In this document: positions 10,497-19,445 of the stretch, piece by piece
Numbering within the stretch: position 1 is the stretch's first letter
How the letters are laid out: each line of letters opens with the position of its first letter
Origin: Lachnospiraceae bacterium
GTDB lineage: Bacteria > Bacillota > Clostridia > Lachnospirales > Lachnospiraceae
Reading direction: 5' to 3'
NCBI GenBank assembly: GCA_017532145.1
Contig: JAFXJR010000046.1
Coordinates: 1-64,000 of the forward strand
DNA: 64,000 nucleotides
Notes under the pieces: model-generated
The model's input: only the letters and a program-made list of their open reading frames with translations
Told to the model about the DNA's origin: nothing
Database searches by the model: none
Made by a program: the position numbers and the translations under genes

Positions 10497-10964
10497 TTAA
10501 ATGGAAAAACCTCCTGTAACCTCACCATTGAATACATAATATACTGTATTCTCTTCCGGCTTTACATAAAGTTCCAAAGATTGATAAGGCTCCTTCCCCT
10601 TCTCCAATTCGACTCTCCATACTTCATCTGCCATCTTGTGGAGTTCCTCCATGGAGTAAGATTTGCCGGCAAACTGCAGGCTGATTGTCGGGCTGGCTGA
10701 CTTCCGGGTGCGTCCTCTTCTGGTTACTGGCTTTTCTGCTACTTCTTGTTCTACATTCTCAGCAGCCTTCTTGGAAGTTCTTCCTCTTCTAGTTGCAGTC
10801 TTCTTTTCTGTTTCTTTTTTTGTCGTTTCTTTCTTTGCTGTTTCTTTCTTTGCCCCTCTTGGTTTCCTTCCCGCTTTTGCCGGCTTAGCTGTTTCCTCTG
10901 CAGTGGTTGCAGTAGTATCCATCTCTTCCGCTATAACAGCTTCTGTTTTCATATTTTCTGCCAT
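10497..10964 (-). CDS. DUF6465 family protein with Lys/Ala/Thr-rich N-terminal half
   Basis: This 155-residue protein has a low-complexity basic N-terminal half (repeats such as KKETAKKETTKKETEKK and RRGRTRKSA). A compact C-terminal domain follows, starting near PTISLQFAGKSYSMEELHKM. The basic part resembles histone H1-like or DNA-binding tails. The C-terminal part matches what is annotated as DUF6465 in Lachnospiraceae. A role in nucleoid or RNA binding is only an inference. The ATG at 10964 is chosen because GGAGAGGAG lies 7 nt upstream. The gene has its own promoter and terminator. Confidence 0.75.
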   Translation of the reverse strand: MAENMKTEAVIAEEMDTTATTAEETAKPAKAGRKPRGAKKETAKKETTKKETEKKTATRRGRTSKKAAENVEQEVAEKPVTRRGRTRKSASPTISLQFAGKSYSMEELHKMADEVWRVELEKGKEPYQSLELYVKPEENTVYYVFNGEVTGGFSI

Positions 10965-11063
10965 AAAACGTCTCCTCTCCATCGGCTCCAACGAGCCTCG
11001 CCGAACTTTTTTCTCCAGTCAACGAGATACGATGGTCTACTTCATCTATAGTTTACGATACCC

Positions 11064-11092
11064 AGTTTATCCTAATTCCACTGTGTTGTCAA
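11064..11092 (-). promoter_or_regulatory. Sigma-A promoter of the DUF6465 gene
   Basis: TTGACA, a 17-nt spacer and TAAACT lie about 100 nt upstream of the chosen ATG on the minus strand. Confidence 0.7.
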
Positions 11093-11139
11093 CTTTTTAT
11101 GGTACAAACCAGACATAAAATACTTAAAACAGTGGGTTT

Positions 11140-11961
11140 TTATGCAAAAATCCCAAAATATACCAGAACAACCATGCCTAAAATAATCCTATACCATCCA
11201 AAAAACTTAAAATCATTCCTTTTAATATAGTCCATCAGGAATCGAATCACCAGCACTGATACAATAAAAGCAACAATCATACCTACCAGCAAAATCATCC
11301 ATTCCATAGAGCTAAACACCAAACCCAACTTTAACAGCTTTAAGAGACTGGCACCAAACATAACAGGAATAGCCAGAAAAAAAGTAAACTCTGCGGCTAC
11401 TGTTCGGGAAATTCCCAAAAGCAAGGCTCCAATAATTGTAGCTCCTGACCGGGAAGTGCCAGGAAATACTGCTGCCACCAGCTGCCAGATGCCGATGATA
11501 AATGCCATCCTCCAGGTAATTCCGGACAGGCTGGTAATCAGAGGACTTCTGGTTTTATTTCTGTTTTCTATCAGAATAAACAATACACCAAATATAATCA
11601 ATGCCAGAGCCACACATGGACCATGATAAAACCATTCATTAAATACGTCGTCCAAAGGTAGCCCTACCAGTATTGCTGGAATACAGGCTACTACAATTTT
11701 AAACCAGAGTATAAAAGTATCCTTTTTGATGATTGCTCCACCTTGTAGGTCAAACGGAAAAATCTTATTCCAAAACAGGAGTACTACTGCCAGTATTGAA
11801 CCAAACTGTATCATTACCAGAAAGGCCTCCCAAAATGCAGGAGATACCTGCAAACTGACAAATTCATCCAGAAGAATCATATGCCCCGTACTGCTGATGG
11901 GCAGCCATTCCGTGACTCCCTGTACAATGCCAAACAGCACCGCCTTCCATACCTCTGCCAT
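11140..11961 (-). CDS. uppP: Undecaprenyl-diphosphatase UppP (BacA)
   Basis: This 273-residue membrane enzyme dephosphorylates undecaprenyl diphosphate to recycle the lipid carrier of peptidoglycan and polysaccharide synthesis. It also gives bacitracin resistance in the family. The BacA signature GIVQGVTEWLPISSTGH is near residue 10 and the second motif PGTSRSGATIIGALL near residue 168. About eight hydrophobic segments are visible. The ATG at 11961 is preferred because GAGGAGG is spaced 6 nt from it, whereas the ATG at 11967 abuts the RBS. The exopolysaccharide cluster in this window uses the same carrier. Confidence 0.96.
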   Translation of the reverse strand: MAEVWKAVLFGIVQGVTEWLPISSTGHMILLDEFVSLQVSPAFWEAFLVMIQFGSILAVVLLFWNKIFPFDLQGGAIIKKDTFILWFKIVVACIPAILVGLPLDDVFNEWFYHGPCVALALIIFGVLFILIENRNKTRSPLITSLSGITWRMAFIIGIWQLVAAVFPGTSRSGATIIGALLLGISRTVAAEFTFFLAIPVMFGASLLKLLKLGLVFSSMEWMILLVGMIVAFIVSVLVIRFLMDYIKRNDFKFFGWYRIILGMVVLVYFGIFA

Positions 11962-12039
11962 TTTCATCCTCCTCGAAGATTGTTGTTCTATAACCTGACC
12001 TGTTTTGAATAGTTACCCTATTGTCTATTTTATTCAGAA

Positions 12040-12900
12040 TTAACAGGATAAATACTTCAAAAGCTCCTGGTGACAGGCCTCTGCATCCTGATAACCCTCC
12101 TCATACAAGGCTTTCAGCTTCTCCTGATTCTTTTCCACCCGGCCTACCTGGCTCTTTTTCTTAGGACGAATCACAAATGCTCTGCCCTCTGCTGCCATTT
12201 CCTCCAGATAATCCAAGGTAGCATTATATCGGGTATGCCGATTCTTCATTAACTCATACACCTTGGGATAACGGGCATACCGAAGCTTAAGCAGAGGCAA
12301 CTGGGAGGAAGGCTGACGGCAAAAGCCTATTTCCTTCGTCATAATCACCACATTCTTTTCATTGCCATCCTGAATCGATTTGGCAATAGGAATAGCATCT
12401 GCAATTCCTCCATCCAGATACCACTCCTCACCAATCTTTACATTTCGCGACACCAGGGGCATGGAGCTGGAAGCCCGAACAGCCTGAATATCCTTATGCA
12501 TATCCGTCAGCTGTATATACTCTGCTTTACCGGTTCTTATATTGGTAACTACCACATAAGCCTTTCCCTTATATTGATTAAATACTTCATAATCATAAGG
12601 ATCCAGATAGTTGGGAATCAAATCGTAGCACATGGAAACTCCAAACAGGTCTCCTGTCATTACCAGATTCTTCGTACTGCAATACTGACTATAGTCTATA
12701 TAGTTGGTAAAAACCCGATAGGTTCTCTTTTTTTGTTCTGAAAGAAAGCTGCACAGGTTCAAAGCTCCTGCTGACACTCCATAAGCAGAGGAAAAATGAA
12801 TCCCCTGCTCTAAGAAAAAATCCAGCACACCTGCAGTATAGATTCCTTTCATGGCACCGCCTTCCAGAACCAATCCCGCCTGATACATGATACTACTCAC
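12040..12900 (-). CDS. Patatin-like phospholipase family protein
   Basis: This 286-residue serine hydrolase is of the bacterial RssA/YjjU patatin type. The oxyanion loop is LEGGAMKGIYTAGVLDFF near residue 14. The nucleophile elbow is GVSAG, and the catalytic Asp lies in YLDGGIAD, giving the Ser-Asp dyad. No signal peptide is seen, so it is likely cytoplasmic. The start is either GTG 12900 or ATG 12888, and homologues usually begin MYQAGLVLEGG, so the shorter form is plausible. It follows the aminotransferase gene with an 8-bp gap, so the two are probably co-transcribed. The natural substrate is unknown. Confidence 0.85.
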   Translation of the reverse strand: MSSIMYQAGLVLEGGAMKGIYTAGVLDFFLEQGIHFSSAYGVSAGALNLCSFLSEQKKRTYRVFTNYIDYSQYCSTKNLVMTGDLFGVSMCYDLIPNYLDPYDYEVFNQYKGKAYVVVTNIRTGKAEYIQLTDMHKDIQAVRASSSMPLVSRNVKIGEEWYLDGGIADAIPIAKSIQDGNEKNVVIMTKEIGFCRQPSSQLPLLKLRYARYPKVYELMKNRHTRYNATLDYLEEMAAEGRAFVIRPKKKSQVGRVEKNQEKLKALYEEGYQDAEACHQELLKYLSC

Positions 12901-12908
12901 GCTTCTCT

Positions 12909-14102
12909 CTACCTCTTTCCATATTCTGTCTCTACAAATCTGCGCAGTGCAGGAATCGAACGCTCCACCTTCTCTGTATCAATACAGTAAGCCATACGGA
13001 AGTAACCGGGACATCCAAAGCTGTCGCCAGGTACCAGAATCAAGTCATAATTCTTCGCCTTCTGGCAGAAAAGATTGGCATCCTCCTCCAACGCCTTGGG
13101 GAAAATATAGAAGGTACCTCCCGGCTTTACACAGGAAAATCCCAAATCTGTCAATTCCTTATATAAAATATTTCGGTTTCTTTCATATACGGAAAGGTCT
13201 GCCGTTTCATCCACTACCTCTGCCGCTGCCAGCTGGATAATGGAAGAAGGACAGTTGTGTCCGATTCCTCTGGAAATCTGTCCACACATACTAACAATAC
13301 TGTCTGCCTCCTCACAAGCCGGATTTACTGCCACATAACCAATTCTTTCTCCCGGAATGGACAAGGATTTGGAATAGGAATAACAGCTGATTGTATGCTC
13401 ATACAGACAGGAAACATAGACTATCTCCGCTCCATCAAACAGAATCTCTCGGTAAGGCTCATCCGAAATCAGATAAATGGTATGACCAAATTCCTCTGAC
13501 TTTCTTCTTAACAAAGCCGCCAGCTTCTCCAGTGTTTCCTTTGTATATACTACACCGGAGGGATTGTTGGGTGTATTGATAAGTAAGGCTGCCACCTTGT
13601 CTGTCAGCATCTCCTCCAGCTTTTCAAAATTAATCTGAAATCCCTGAGTATCTGCCGGCACCACCTTTAGCTCTGCTCCACTTAAATCTATGTAGGGATG
13701 GTATTCCGGGAAAAACGGAGCAAAGGTTAATACCTCATCTCCCGGAACCGTTACACAGCGAACAGCATGGGCAATGGCTCCTGCTGCTCCTGCTGTCATA
13801 AAAATATGGCCTGCTGTATAGTTCATCCCAAATCTTTTATTTAAGGATGCAGCCACTTTTTCCTTTACTGACTGAATACCCAGACTGGGACTATAACCAT
13901 GCAGCTTCATTGGATCGCATTCCGAAAGCAGTCTTACCATAGCCTCCTTAAAGCCCTCCGGTGCAGGTACAGAGGGATTTCCCAGACTGTAATCAAACAC
14001 ATTTTCATAGCCAATCTCTGCCCCTCTGACCGCTGCATATTCTGCCAGCTCCCGAATAACGGATTTTGCTCCCAGCATTTGTTTATATTTTTGTGCTATC
14101 AT
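12909..14102 (-). CDS. PLP-dependent class I/II aminotransferase
   Basis: This 397-residue fold-type I enzyme transfers amino groups between an amino acid and a 2-oxo acid. It shows the cofactor-binding NTPNNPSGVVYTKE segment, the ISDEPYREILFDG region and the Schiff-base lysine in YSYSKSLSIPGERIGY. The C terminus has the substrate-binding arginine in YFRMAYCID. Substrate specificity cannot be read from the sequence. AAGGAGCATAAGAAG precedes the ATG. It probably forms a two-gene operon with the patatin-like gene. Confidence 0.88.
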   Translation of the reverse strand: MIAQKYKQMLGAKSVIRELAEYAAVRGAEIGYENVFDYSLGNPSVPAPEGFKEAMVRLLSECDPMKLHGYSPSLGIQSVKEKVAASLNKRFGMNYTAGHIFMTAGAAGAIAHAVRCVTVPGDEVLTFAPFFPEYHPYIDLSGAELKVVPADTQGFQINFEKLEEMLTDKVAALLINTPNNPSGVVYTKETLEKLAALLRRKSEEFGHTIYLISDEPYREILFDGAEIVYVSCLYEHTISCYSYSKSLSIPGERIGYVAVNPACEEADSIVSMCGQISRGIGHNCPSSIIQLAAAEVVDETADLSVYERNRNILYKELTDLGFSCVKPGGTFYIFPKALEEDANLFCQKAKNYDLILVPGDSFGCPGYFRMAYCIDTEKVERSIPALRRFVETEYGKR

Positions 14103-14145
14103 CTTCTTATGCTCCTTCCTCTACGTATATATATTTTAATTTGTT

Positions 14146-14277
14146 TAACTGTTCGGTATCCTCACAGTTACCATGCAAAAATCCATGAAAATCGCCTACA
14201 GTGATGGGATTTTTGCCTGCTACCACCCGTTTTCCTACAGTCAGCACAGCAAGTGTGCAGACCTACTGAATCGTTAC
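14146..14277. repeat. Family A inverted-repeat element, copy A2 (long form)
   Basis: It begins TAACTGTTCGGTA and ends TACTGAATCGTTAC, which are near-complementary termini. Like A3 it has an extra internal block with ATGAAAATCGCC and GATGGGATTTTT. It fills the gap between manA and the aminotransferase gene. Confidence 0.8.
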
Positions 14278-14316
14278 GTTTAACTTACTTTATGCTTTTG
14301 CTGTAGAAATACTTTT

Positions 14317-15282
14317 TTACACACTTTCAACCCCTTGTCCGGCATGGTTAGCTATGGAAGCGATTAACAGCATCTGCCCCTGCAGCTCTACTCTGCCATA
14401 CTGTGCAGGAATAATAAAATTGTCCCCTTTTCGGATTTCCTTTCCATTGATGCAGCCCTCTCCCTCCAGTACACTCATATTCATAAAGGGATATACCTGG
14501 TCAAAGGAGCAACTTTCTTTTACCTCCAGCTTCCAGACCGTATAATACTCATTGCATACCATTTCATTCAGCCTGTTGGGAGGCATATTCAAGGTAGTAC
14601 AGACACTGTTCTTGGCATCTCTGGAAGGAACGGTGATAACCTCCTTACTCTGCTTTATATGCAGCTTTCTGGGCTGTCCCTGTACCAGCCTGTCATAGTC
14701 GTATAAGCGATAGGTAATATCACTGCTTTGCTGCGTTTCAAAGATGATCATCCCTCCTTTAATGGTATGCACAGTGCCTGGATCAATTTGGATAAAATCA
14801 CCCTTATGCACTGGAATTTCTCTAAGAAATTCTTTCCATCTCCGGCCGTCTATCATCTCCTGCATCTCCTGTCGGGTCTTGGCATTATGCCCGATAATCA
14901 GGCTGGTATCCTCTTTGCAGTCCATAATATACCAGCACTCCGTCTTACCCAGACTTCCATTTTCATTTACTTTTGCGTAAGTATCGTCGGGATGAACCTG
15001 AATACTCAGGTCACTCTTTGCATCAATAATTTTTACCAGCAGGGGATATTCCTTTGACGCATAGCCTCCAAACAGTTCCGGAAATTCCTTCCAAACCTGG
15101 GACAGATTTTTTCCTTCACAGAAGCCTTCCCGTATGGTACAGTCACCATGCGGATGGGCACTGATTCCCCAGCACTCTCCCACATGCTCTGAAGGCAGAG
15201 GATAATCAAACTCCCTCAATCTTTCTCCGCCCCATACCATTTCTTTAAATATAGGATTTAAGAACAACAATTCTCTCTTCAC
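14317..15282 (-). CDS. manA: Mannose-6-phosphate isomerase, class I
   Basis: This 321-residue zinc enzyme interconverts mannose-6-phosphate and fructose-6-phosphate, feeding mannose into glycolysis or GDP-mannose/GDP-fucose synthesis. Metal-binding motifs include IQVHPDD near residue 95 and IDPGTVHTI near residue 166. The length fits the short cupin-type Firmicutes ManA. The start is a GTG with AAAGGAG unusually far (15 nt) upstream, so the exact start is less certain. GDP-fucose precursors would be needed by the two fucosyltransferases encoded 40 kb away. Confidence 0.93.
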   Translation of the reverse strand: MKRELLFLNPIFKEMVWGGERLREFDYPLPSEHVGECWGISAHPHGDCTIREGFCEGKNLSQVWKEFPELFGGYASKEYPLLVKIIDAKSDLSIQVHPDDTYAKVNENGSLGKTECWYIMDCKEDTSLIIGHNAKTRQEMQEMIDGRRWKEFLREIPVHKGDFIQIDPGTVHTIKGGMIIFETQQSSDITYRLYDYDRLVQGQPRKLHIKQSKEVITVPSRDAKNSVCTTLNMPPNRLNEMVCNEYYTVWKLEVKESCSFDQVYPFMNMSVLEGEGCINGKEIRKGDNFIIPAQYGRVELQGQMLLIASIANHAGQGVESV

Positions 15283-15507
15283 GTTATCTATAACAAGCTC
15301 CTTTCACTTTGGTGCTTTCCGCTTCTTAGGGGTCATGTAGCCATTATATATGTTTTTTGCAATAAAATCCAGTCTATCCTTCTTTTCTCATTATGAACTC
15401 TATGATTCATCTTCCATAATCCTCAGACTGTCCCTTTTGGAATGGCCGGGGAATCCATGGTAACCAAACTTTCTTTGGTTCTGGCATCGTAAACCAGTAT
15501 ATCGAAT

Positions 15508-15588
15508 AGTTAATCATAGATACATTGGCTGAATTGATAGTTCTCTCCACACCTTGCGGAATGCGTGGCATAGAGGTAAACATTAACT
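15508..15588. repeat. Family C intergenic repeat, copy C1
   Basis: It contains the shared core GGCTGAATT, GTTCTCTCCAC, then a GCGTGGCAT block. It is bounded by short inverted ends AGTTAAT/ATTAACT. Two other versions lie near 29.0 and 53.2 kb. Confidence 0.6.
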
Positions 15589-15625
15589 AATGTGCATATC
15601 AAAAAAGGAACTTTCAGCGTAATAC

Positions 15626-15655
15626 TTGTGTGACGACCCCAAAACAGGGTACAAT
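15626..15655 (+). promoter_or_regulatory. Candidate promoter of the MgtC-like gene
   Basis: TTGTGT, an 18-nt spacer and TACAAT lie 70 nt upstream of the ATG. The -10 is good and the -35 is weaker. Confidence 0.45.
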
Positions 15656-15725
15656 AGAGGCATCCACAGGCATCACTGCCTTAGACTGTCTGATGCTAAT
15701 CCGGATAAAGAACAGGAGGAATACT

Positions 15726-16421
15726 ATGCTGCAACCTATTTTAGCTGAATCCGAATATCAATATTGTCTTTCCATTGCCCTTCGACTTATGCTTGCCATG
15801 ATTATGGGGGCTTTAATTGGCTATGAACGAGCCTCTAAAAAGAGTACTGCCGGACTGCGTACCTTTTCCATCGTATGTGTCTCATCTGCACTAACGATGA
15901 TTATTAACGAATATCTGGTTCTCTCACATGGTACCGGAGATATTACCCGTCTCTCTGCCCAGGTTATCAGTGGTATCGGTTTTTTGGGTGTAGGCAGCAT
16001 TATCCTGACCTCCCGTAATCAGATTAAGGGGCTGACCACTGCAGCCACCTTATGGTCCACTGCTATCCTGGGGATTGCTATTGGAGCCGGTATGATTCTT
16101 CCCGGTATCATTGCCTTTGCGATTATGATGTTTATTATTATTGTACTTTCCTATATCAGCAAACATCTGGAGCGATATAACCGGATTATCACCATCTATC
16201 TGGAGGCAGATAAAAGTATGGGACTTGCACCGATTATAGCAGCTCTGGCTGAAAGAGACTTTGAAGTACTGCAGCTGGAAAAACATAAAAGCTCTCCAGA
16301 AGGAGACTTGATGATACAGATGGATTTAAACCTGAAGGGTAAATATCTTCATTCAGATATTATTTCTCAACTCAGCCAACTGGAAAGTATTCACTATATT
16401 GAAGAAGTACGCAAGCTATAA
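15726..16421 (+). CDS. MgtC/SapB family membrane protein
   Basis: This 231-residue protein has an N-terminal MgtC domain with about four transmembrane segments. It includes the family signature LIGYERASKKSTAGLRTF and the IGFLGVGSII segment. A soluble C-terminal domain (about 155-231) resembles an ACT-like fold. Family members are linked to magnesium homeostasis and to regulation of ATP synthase, but most, including this one, are not characterised. ATG 15726 is chosen because AGGAGG is 6 nt upstream and an in-frame extension to 15630 overlaps the promoter. No M-box motif was recognised upstream. Confidence 0.88.
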   Translation: MLQPILAESEYQYCLSIALRLMLAMIMGALIGYERASKKSTAGLRTFSIVCVSSALTMIINEYLVLSHGTGDITRLSAQVISGIGFLGVGSIILTSRNQIKGLTTAATLWSTAILGIAIGAGMILPGIIAFAIMMFIIIVLSYISKHLERYNRIITIYLEADKSMGLAPIIAALAERDFEVLQLEKHKSSPEGDLMIQMDLNLKGKYLHSDIISQLSQLESIHYIEEVRKL

Positions 16422-16513
16422 TTATCTTTCTTTTCAGTATACCCCCTTTTCTGTCATACTATTATGTATTATACTGAATTTTTGAAATAGTCTCAAGTAG
16501 AAAGGACGACACA

Positions 16514-17506
16514 ATGAGTATTGAAGCTGTATCACAACAAATGCTGATTATCTTTATGTTGATTTTTACAGGAGCTTTGCTCTATCGCAAGCATCTGGTA
16601 TCAGACGATACCTCCAGACAGATTTCCGGTCTTGTCACTCATTTATGCAACCCGGCTCACCTTATCCATTCCGCACTGATCAGTCAGGCTGATATTCCAC
16701 CTTACCAACTGATTGCTGCCCTGCTTCTTATTCTATTGGCCTATGGTATTTTATTGCTTTGCAGTTATCTATTCCCCAAGCTGCTGGGCATCAAAAGAGA
16801 AGACCAGTCTGCCTATCGTCTGCTTACCGTCTACGGAAACGTCGGCTTTATTGGTATCCCTCTGGCCAGTGCAGTATTAGGGTCATCTTCTTTGGTCTAT
16901 GTTTCCCTTAACAATCTGGTCTACAATATTCTTATCTATACCCATGGTATTTATATCATCAACGGCTCCGTCAATTCCACTTCCTGCCACCAGCATACGG
17001 ATCAGCCGAAAGCACAAAAAAAGAGCGGAAGTCCCTTCCGCCTGTCTGTCTATGCAAAAAAAATCCTCCGGTTTATCAATCCCGGAACTGTCTCTGCCCT
17101 GCTTACCCTTTTGCTGTACCTGATTCATGTGGAATTTCCTGTACTTATTACGGAAACTCTCCATTATATCGGACGTTCTACCACCTTTTTATCCATGTTG
17201 GTTTTGGGCGTAGCAGTGGGACAAATGTCTCCCCGCCATATTTTTTCTGACTTCAGACTCTATCCCTTTATCCTGGTACGGATGGTTTTTATCCCCACAC
17301 TCTGCATTTTTTTCTTTCGTTTCCTCTCTCAGGATACCCTGCTGATTCATACGACTGCCCTGCTTTTAGCTGTTCCTGCCGGAAACCTGCCACTTATCCT
17401 TTCCAGACAGCAGAATGCAGAAACAAAAACGCTTTCCCAGGGTATCCTGTTGACTACACTTTTTTCCCTGTTTACCATCCCTTTAGTTACCCTGCTGCTA
17501 GCATAA
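16514..17506 (+). CDS. AEC family transporter (auxin efflux carrier-like permease)
   Basis: This 330-residue integral membrane protein has about ten hydrophobic segments in two halves, as in the AEC family (PF03547). The half-junction is an NVGFIGIPLASAVLG motif near residue 110, and the C-terminal LLLAVPAGNLPLILSRQQ region matches the second half. Bacterial members export or import carboxylates such as malate or malonate. The substrate here is unknown. AAAGGACGACACA precedes the ATG. The gene converges on lgt with a single base between the two stop codons. Confidence 0.85.
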   Translation: MSIEAVSQQMLIIFMLIFTGALLYRKHLVSDDTSRQISGLVTHLCNPAHLIHSALISQADIPPYQLIAALLLILLAYGILLLCSYLFPKLLGIKREDQSAYRLLTVYGNVGFIGIPLASAVLGSSSLVYVSLNNLVYNILIYTHGIYIINGSVNSTSCHQHTDQPKAQKKSGSPFRLSVYAKKILRFINPGTVSALLTLLLYLIHVEFPVLITETLHYIGRSTTFLSMLVLGVAVGQMSPRHIFSDFRLYPFILVRMVFIPTLCIFFFRFLSQDTLLIHTTALLLAVPAGNLPLILSRQQNAETKTLSQGILLTTLFSLFTIPLVTLLLA

Positions 17507-17507
17507 G

Positions 17508-18284
17508 CTATGCAGCTTTGCCATCCGGGGATATCTTCCCCCTCCGGCTGCACCAAATAAACAGAAGGACACCTGCAATTACAGTAAAAATCGAAATAAA
17601 CTGAGAAGTAGAAAGGATTCCTACACTGCCTCTGATTAAGTCTCCCCTGTAATATTCCAGAATAAACCTTCCTATACTGTACAGAATCAAATATAAAGCA
17701 CCAATCTGTCCATCTGCCTTCTTTCTCTTTGCCGCCATAATTAAGACAAAAAAATGCAAAAAGTTCAATCCACTGGAAATCAACTGAGTAGGCACCAAAG
17801 GCACACCATTGGGAGCATAATCTGAATGCTGAAAGGCTATCCCAATGGGACTATGAGTTTCTCTTCCATAACAACAGCCTGCCAGAAAGCAGCCAACCCT
17901 TCCAAATCCCTGTGCCAATGCTACAGATGGAATAATCAAGTCAAAGTATGCCAGAAAGTCCAGCTTCTTCTTTCTCGAATAAATCACTGCAGTGAGAATA
18001 CCTCCAATAATTCCTCCATAGACTACCCATCCATCTGCCAAATTCAGAATAAGTTCCGGATTATTCAGAATATTTTTTATATCTGTTATGAAGTAAAGCA
18101 GCTTGGAACCCAGGAAGCCTCCCAGTACACAAAAAATCACAAAATAAAAAATCTGATTCACGTCGTATCCATATTTTTTGGCACGGTACTCTCCTGTCAC
18201 ATAGGCAGCCAACACACCAATGGCAATCATCAGCCCATATCCATATATGGTAAACGGGCCTATGGAAAACAACTCATTCAACAT
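17508..18284 (-). CDS. lgt: Prolipoprotein diacylglyceryl transferase
   Basis: This 258-residue, seven-helix membrane enzyme attaches diacylglycerol from phosphatidylglycerol to the lipobox cysteine of prolipoproteins. The Lgt signature region is GRVGCFLAGCCYGRET. Other markers are the N-terminal GPFTIYGYGLM, GGIIGG and GRFILEYYRGD. The ATG at 18284 is preferred over TTG 18290 because AGGAG is spaced 7 nt from it. It probably shares the promoter of the cysteine-rich gene 19 bp upstream. Its substrates would include the lipoproteins encoded at 1074 and 3955. Confidence 0.96.
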   Translation of the reverse strand: MLNELFSIGPFTIYGYGLMIAIGVLAAYVTGEYRAKKYGYDVNQIFYFVIFCVLGGFLGSKLLYFITDIKNILNNPELILNLADGWVVYGGIIGGILTAVIYSRKKKLDFLAYFDLIIPSVALAQGFGRVGCFLAGCCYGRETHSPIGIAFQHSDYAPNGVPLVPTQLISSGLNFLHFFVLIMAAKRKKADGQIGALYLILYSIGRFILEYYRGDLIRGSVGILSTSQFISIFTVIAGVLLFIWCSRRGKISPDGKAA

Positions 18285-18303
18285 ATGCAATCTCCTGTCC
18301 TAT

Positions 18304-18756
18304 TTAGCCTTTTTCTCCTGCTTCCCTGAACTTTTGATTGATATCCGTTGCAACCTGGGGATGGTGGGAGTGGATATTATTAAAATAGTACAGATTACTG
18401 CCTTCATATGGCTGTGTTTCTCCAAATATTCCCACCTCATAGCAGTTTCGGATTACACTTAAAAGGCATTTACTGCATTCCTTCTCCTTGCAGGACTGGC
18501 ACATTTTTAATATATGGGCGATACCTCTTTCAAACTCCTCCAGCTCATACATCTTAAAATCCATAACAGGAATATTGGAATTACCGCCCTCTATTTCCGC
18601 TATTCCCTTTTTCATACAGTCTACCAGACAGTTTTGTGCATATCCAATAATACAGGATGACTTATCGCAAGTGCCGCAGGCCGCAGGCCCCGGACAGCAA
18701 TTTGACAAATCTGTTATCAGGTTATCAAACTGAACATCTGAATATGAAATCCCCAT
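18304..18756 (-). CDS. Cysteine-rich protein of unknown function (paralogue 1)
   Basis: This 150-residue protein has no signal peptide or membrane segment and carries 12 cysteines in two clusters. Residues 20-47 hold CC, CGTC, C, C and C. Residues 86-105 hold CQSC, CSKC and C. Such spacing suggests Fe-S or zinc binding, but no known family was recognised. It is clearly homologous to the next gene upstream (18916-19419) along its whole length. It sits 19 bp before lgt and shares its promoter, so a link to envelope or redox work is possible but unproven. Confidence 0.75.
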   Translation of the reverse strand: MGISYSDVQFDNLITDLSNCCPGPAACGTCDKSSCIIGYAQNCLVDCMKKGIAEIEGGNSNIPVMDFKMYELEEFERGIAHILKMCQSCKEKECSKCLLSVIRNCYEVGIFGETQPYEGSNLYYFNNIHSHHPQVATDINQKFREAGEKG

Positions 18757-18791
18757 TCCCTGTACTCCCTTCTCCTATGTACTCTTAAAGT

Positions 18792-18820
18792 AGTTTATCA
18801 CAATATTGCTTTCGTTTCAA
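18792..18820 (-). promoter_or_regulatory. Sigma-A promoter of the cysteine-rich gene-lgt operon
   Basis: TTGAAA, a 17-nt spacer and TAAACT lie on the minus strand 36 nt upstream of the ATG at 18756. Confidence 0.65.
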
Positions 18821-18834
18821 TGAAGGATGAAAAA

Positions 18835-18860
18835 AAATCCTGACCTGCCGGTCAGGATTT
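18835..18860 (-). terminator. Rho-independent terminator after cysteine-rich paralogue 2
   Basis: A perfect stem (AAATCCTGACC with GGTCAGGATTT, 4-nt loop) is followed on the minus strand by a run of T. It separates the two paralogous genes into different transcripts. Confidence 0.9.
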
Positions 18861-18915
18861 TATAAAAAACATATCTGAATCTACCCAAAACAGCTACAAT
18901 CAATCCTCAATCTTC

Positions 18916-19419
18916 TCAGTTTTCTTCTTTGTTTTCTGTCTCATTTCCCGACCAATCCTCATCAGTTTTGTCTCCAAACACAGTATCATGGAATTCATCA
19001 ATAATCCTTTGTGCATTTTCCGGATACTTTGAATAGATGTAATTCAGATAACGCAGATTGCTTCCGTCATAGGGAAATGTTTCTCCAAAAAGACCAATCT
19101 CATAACAGTTGCGTACCACGCTGATAATACACTGGTCATAATGCTGCGTCTTACAGGAACGGCACATTTTTAAGATATGAGCAATTCCTTTCTCCAAATT
19201 ATCTACCTCATAAAGTTTAAAATCGGTGGTAGGAACATTGGCATCTCCTCCCTCCACATAAGTAATCTGATTTTTAGCACAGTTGATAATACAATTCTGT
19301 GCATATCCTATTATGCAGGAGGGTTTATCACATGTAGTGCAGACTGATTCGGTCAAACAGCACTTTGAAAGGTCTGTAATCAGCTTGTTATAATGAACTT
19401 CCGAATGTAAAATACCCAT
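18916..19419 (-). CDS. Cysteine-rich protein of unknown function (paralogue 2)
   Basis: This 167-residue protein aligns with the 18304-18756 product without gaps for about 140 residues. Shared motifs include CIIGYAQNC, GIAHILKMC, VRNCYEIG and FGETFPYDGS. It keeps 11 of the 12 cysteines; the first Cys of the CxxC pair at residue 94 is Tyr. The C terminus is longer and acidic (ending TENKEEN). The ATG at 19419 has AGGAGGAG just upstream, and the longer in-frame form would run into repeat A3. The pair looks like a tandem duplication, and the function is unknown. Confidence 0.75.
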   Translation of the reverse strand: MGILHSEVHYNKLITDLSKCCLTESVCTTCDKPSCIIGYAQNCIINCAKNQITYVEGGDANVPTTDFKLYEVDNLEKGIAHILKMCRSCKTQHYDQCIISVVRNCYEIGLFGETFPYDGSNLRYLNYIYSKYPENAQRIIDEFHDTVFGDKTDEDWSGNETENKEEN

Positions 19420-19445
19420 TTTCTCCTCCTTTAATCTACTTTTTA

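Larger units (their letters stand above)
15283..15725. other. 443-bp intergenic region between manA and the MgtC-like gene
   Basis: The two genes diverge here. The region holds the family C element (15508-15588) and a candidate plus-strand promoter at 15626. A leader of about 65 nt follows, in which I recognise no known riboswitch. Nothing else is recognisable. Confidence 0.5.

Noticed and set aside
15589..15725. M-box magnesium riboswitch upstream of the MgtC-like gene
   Set aside because: The M-box conserved core is not there, and the leader is only about 65 nt from the candidate promoter.
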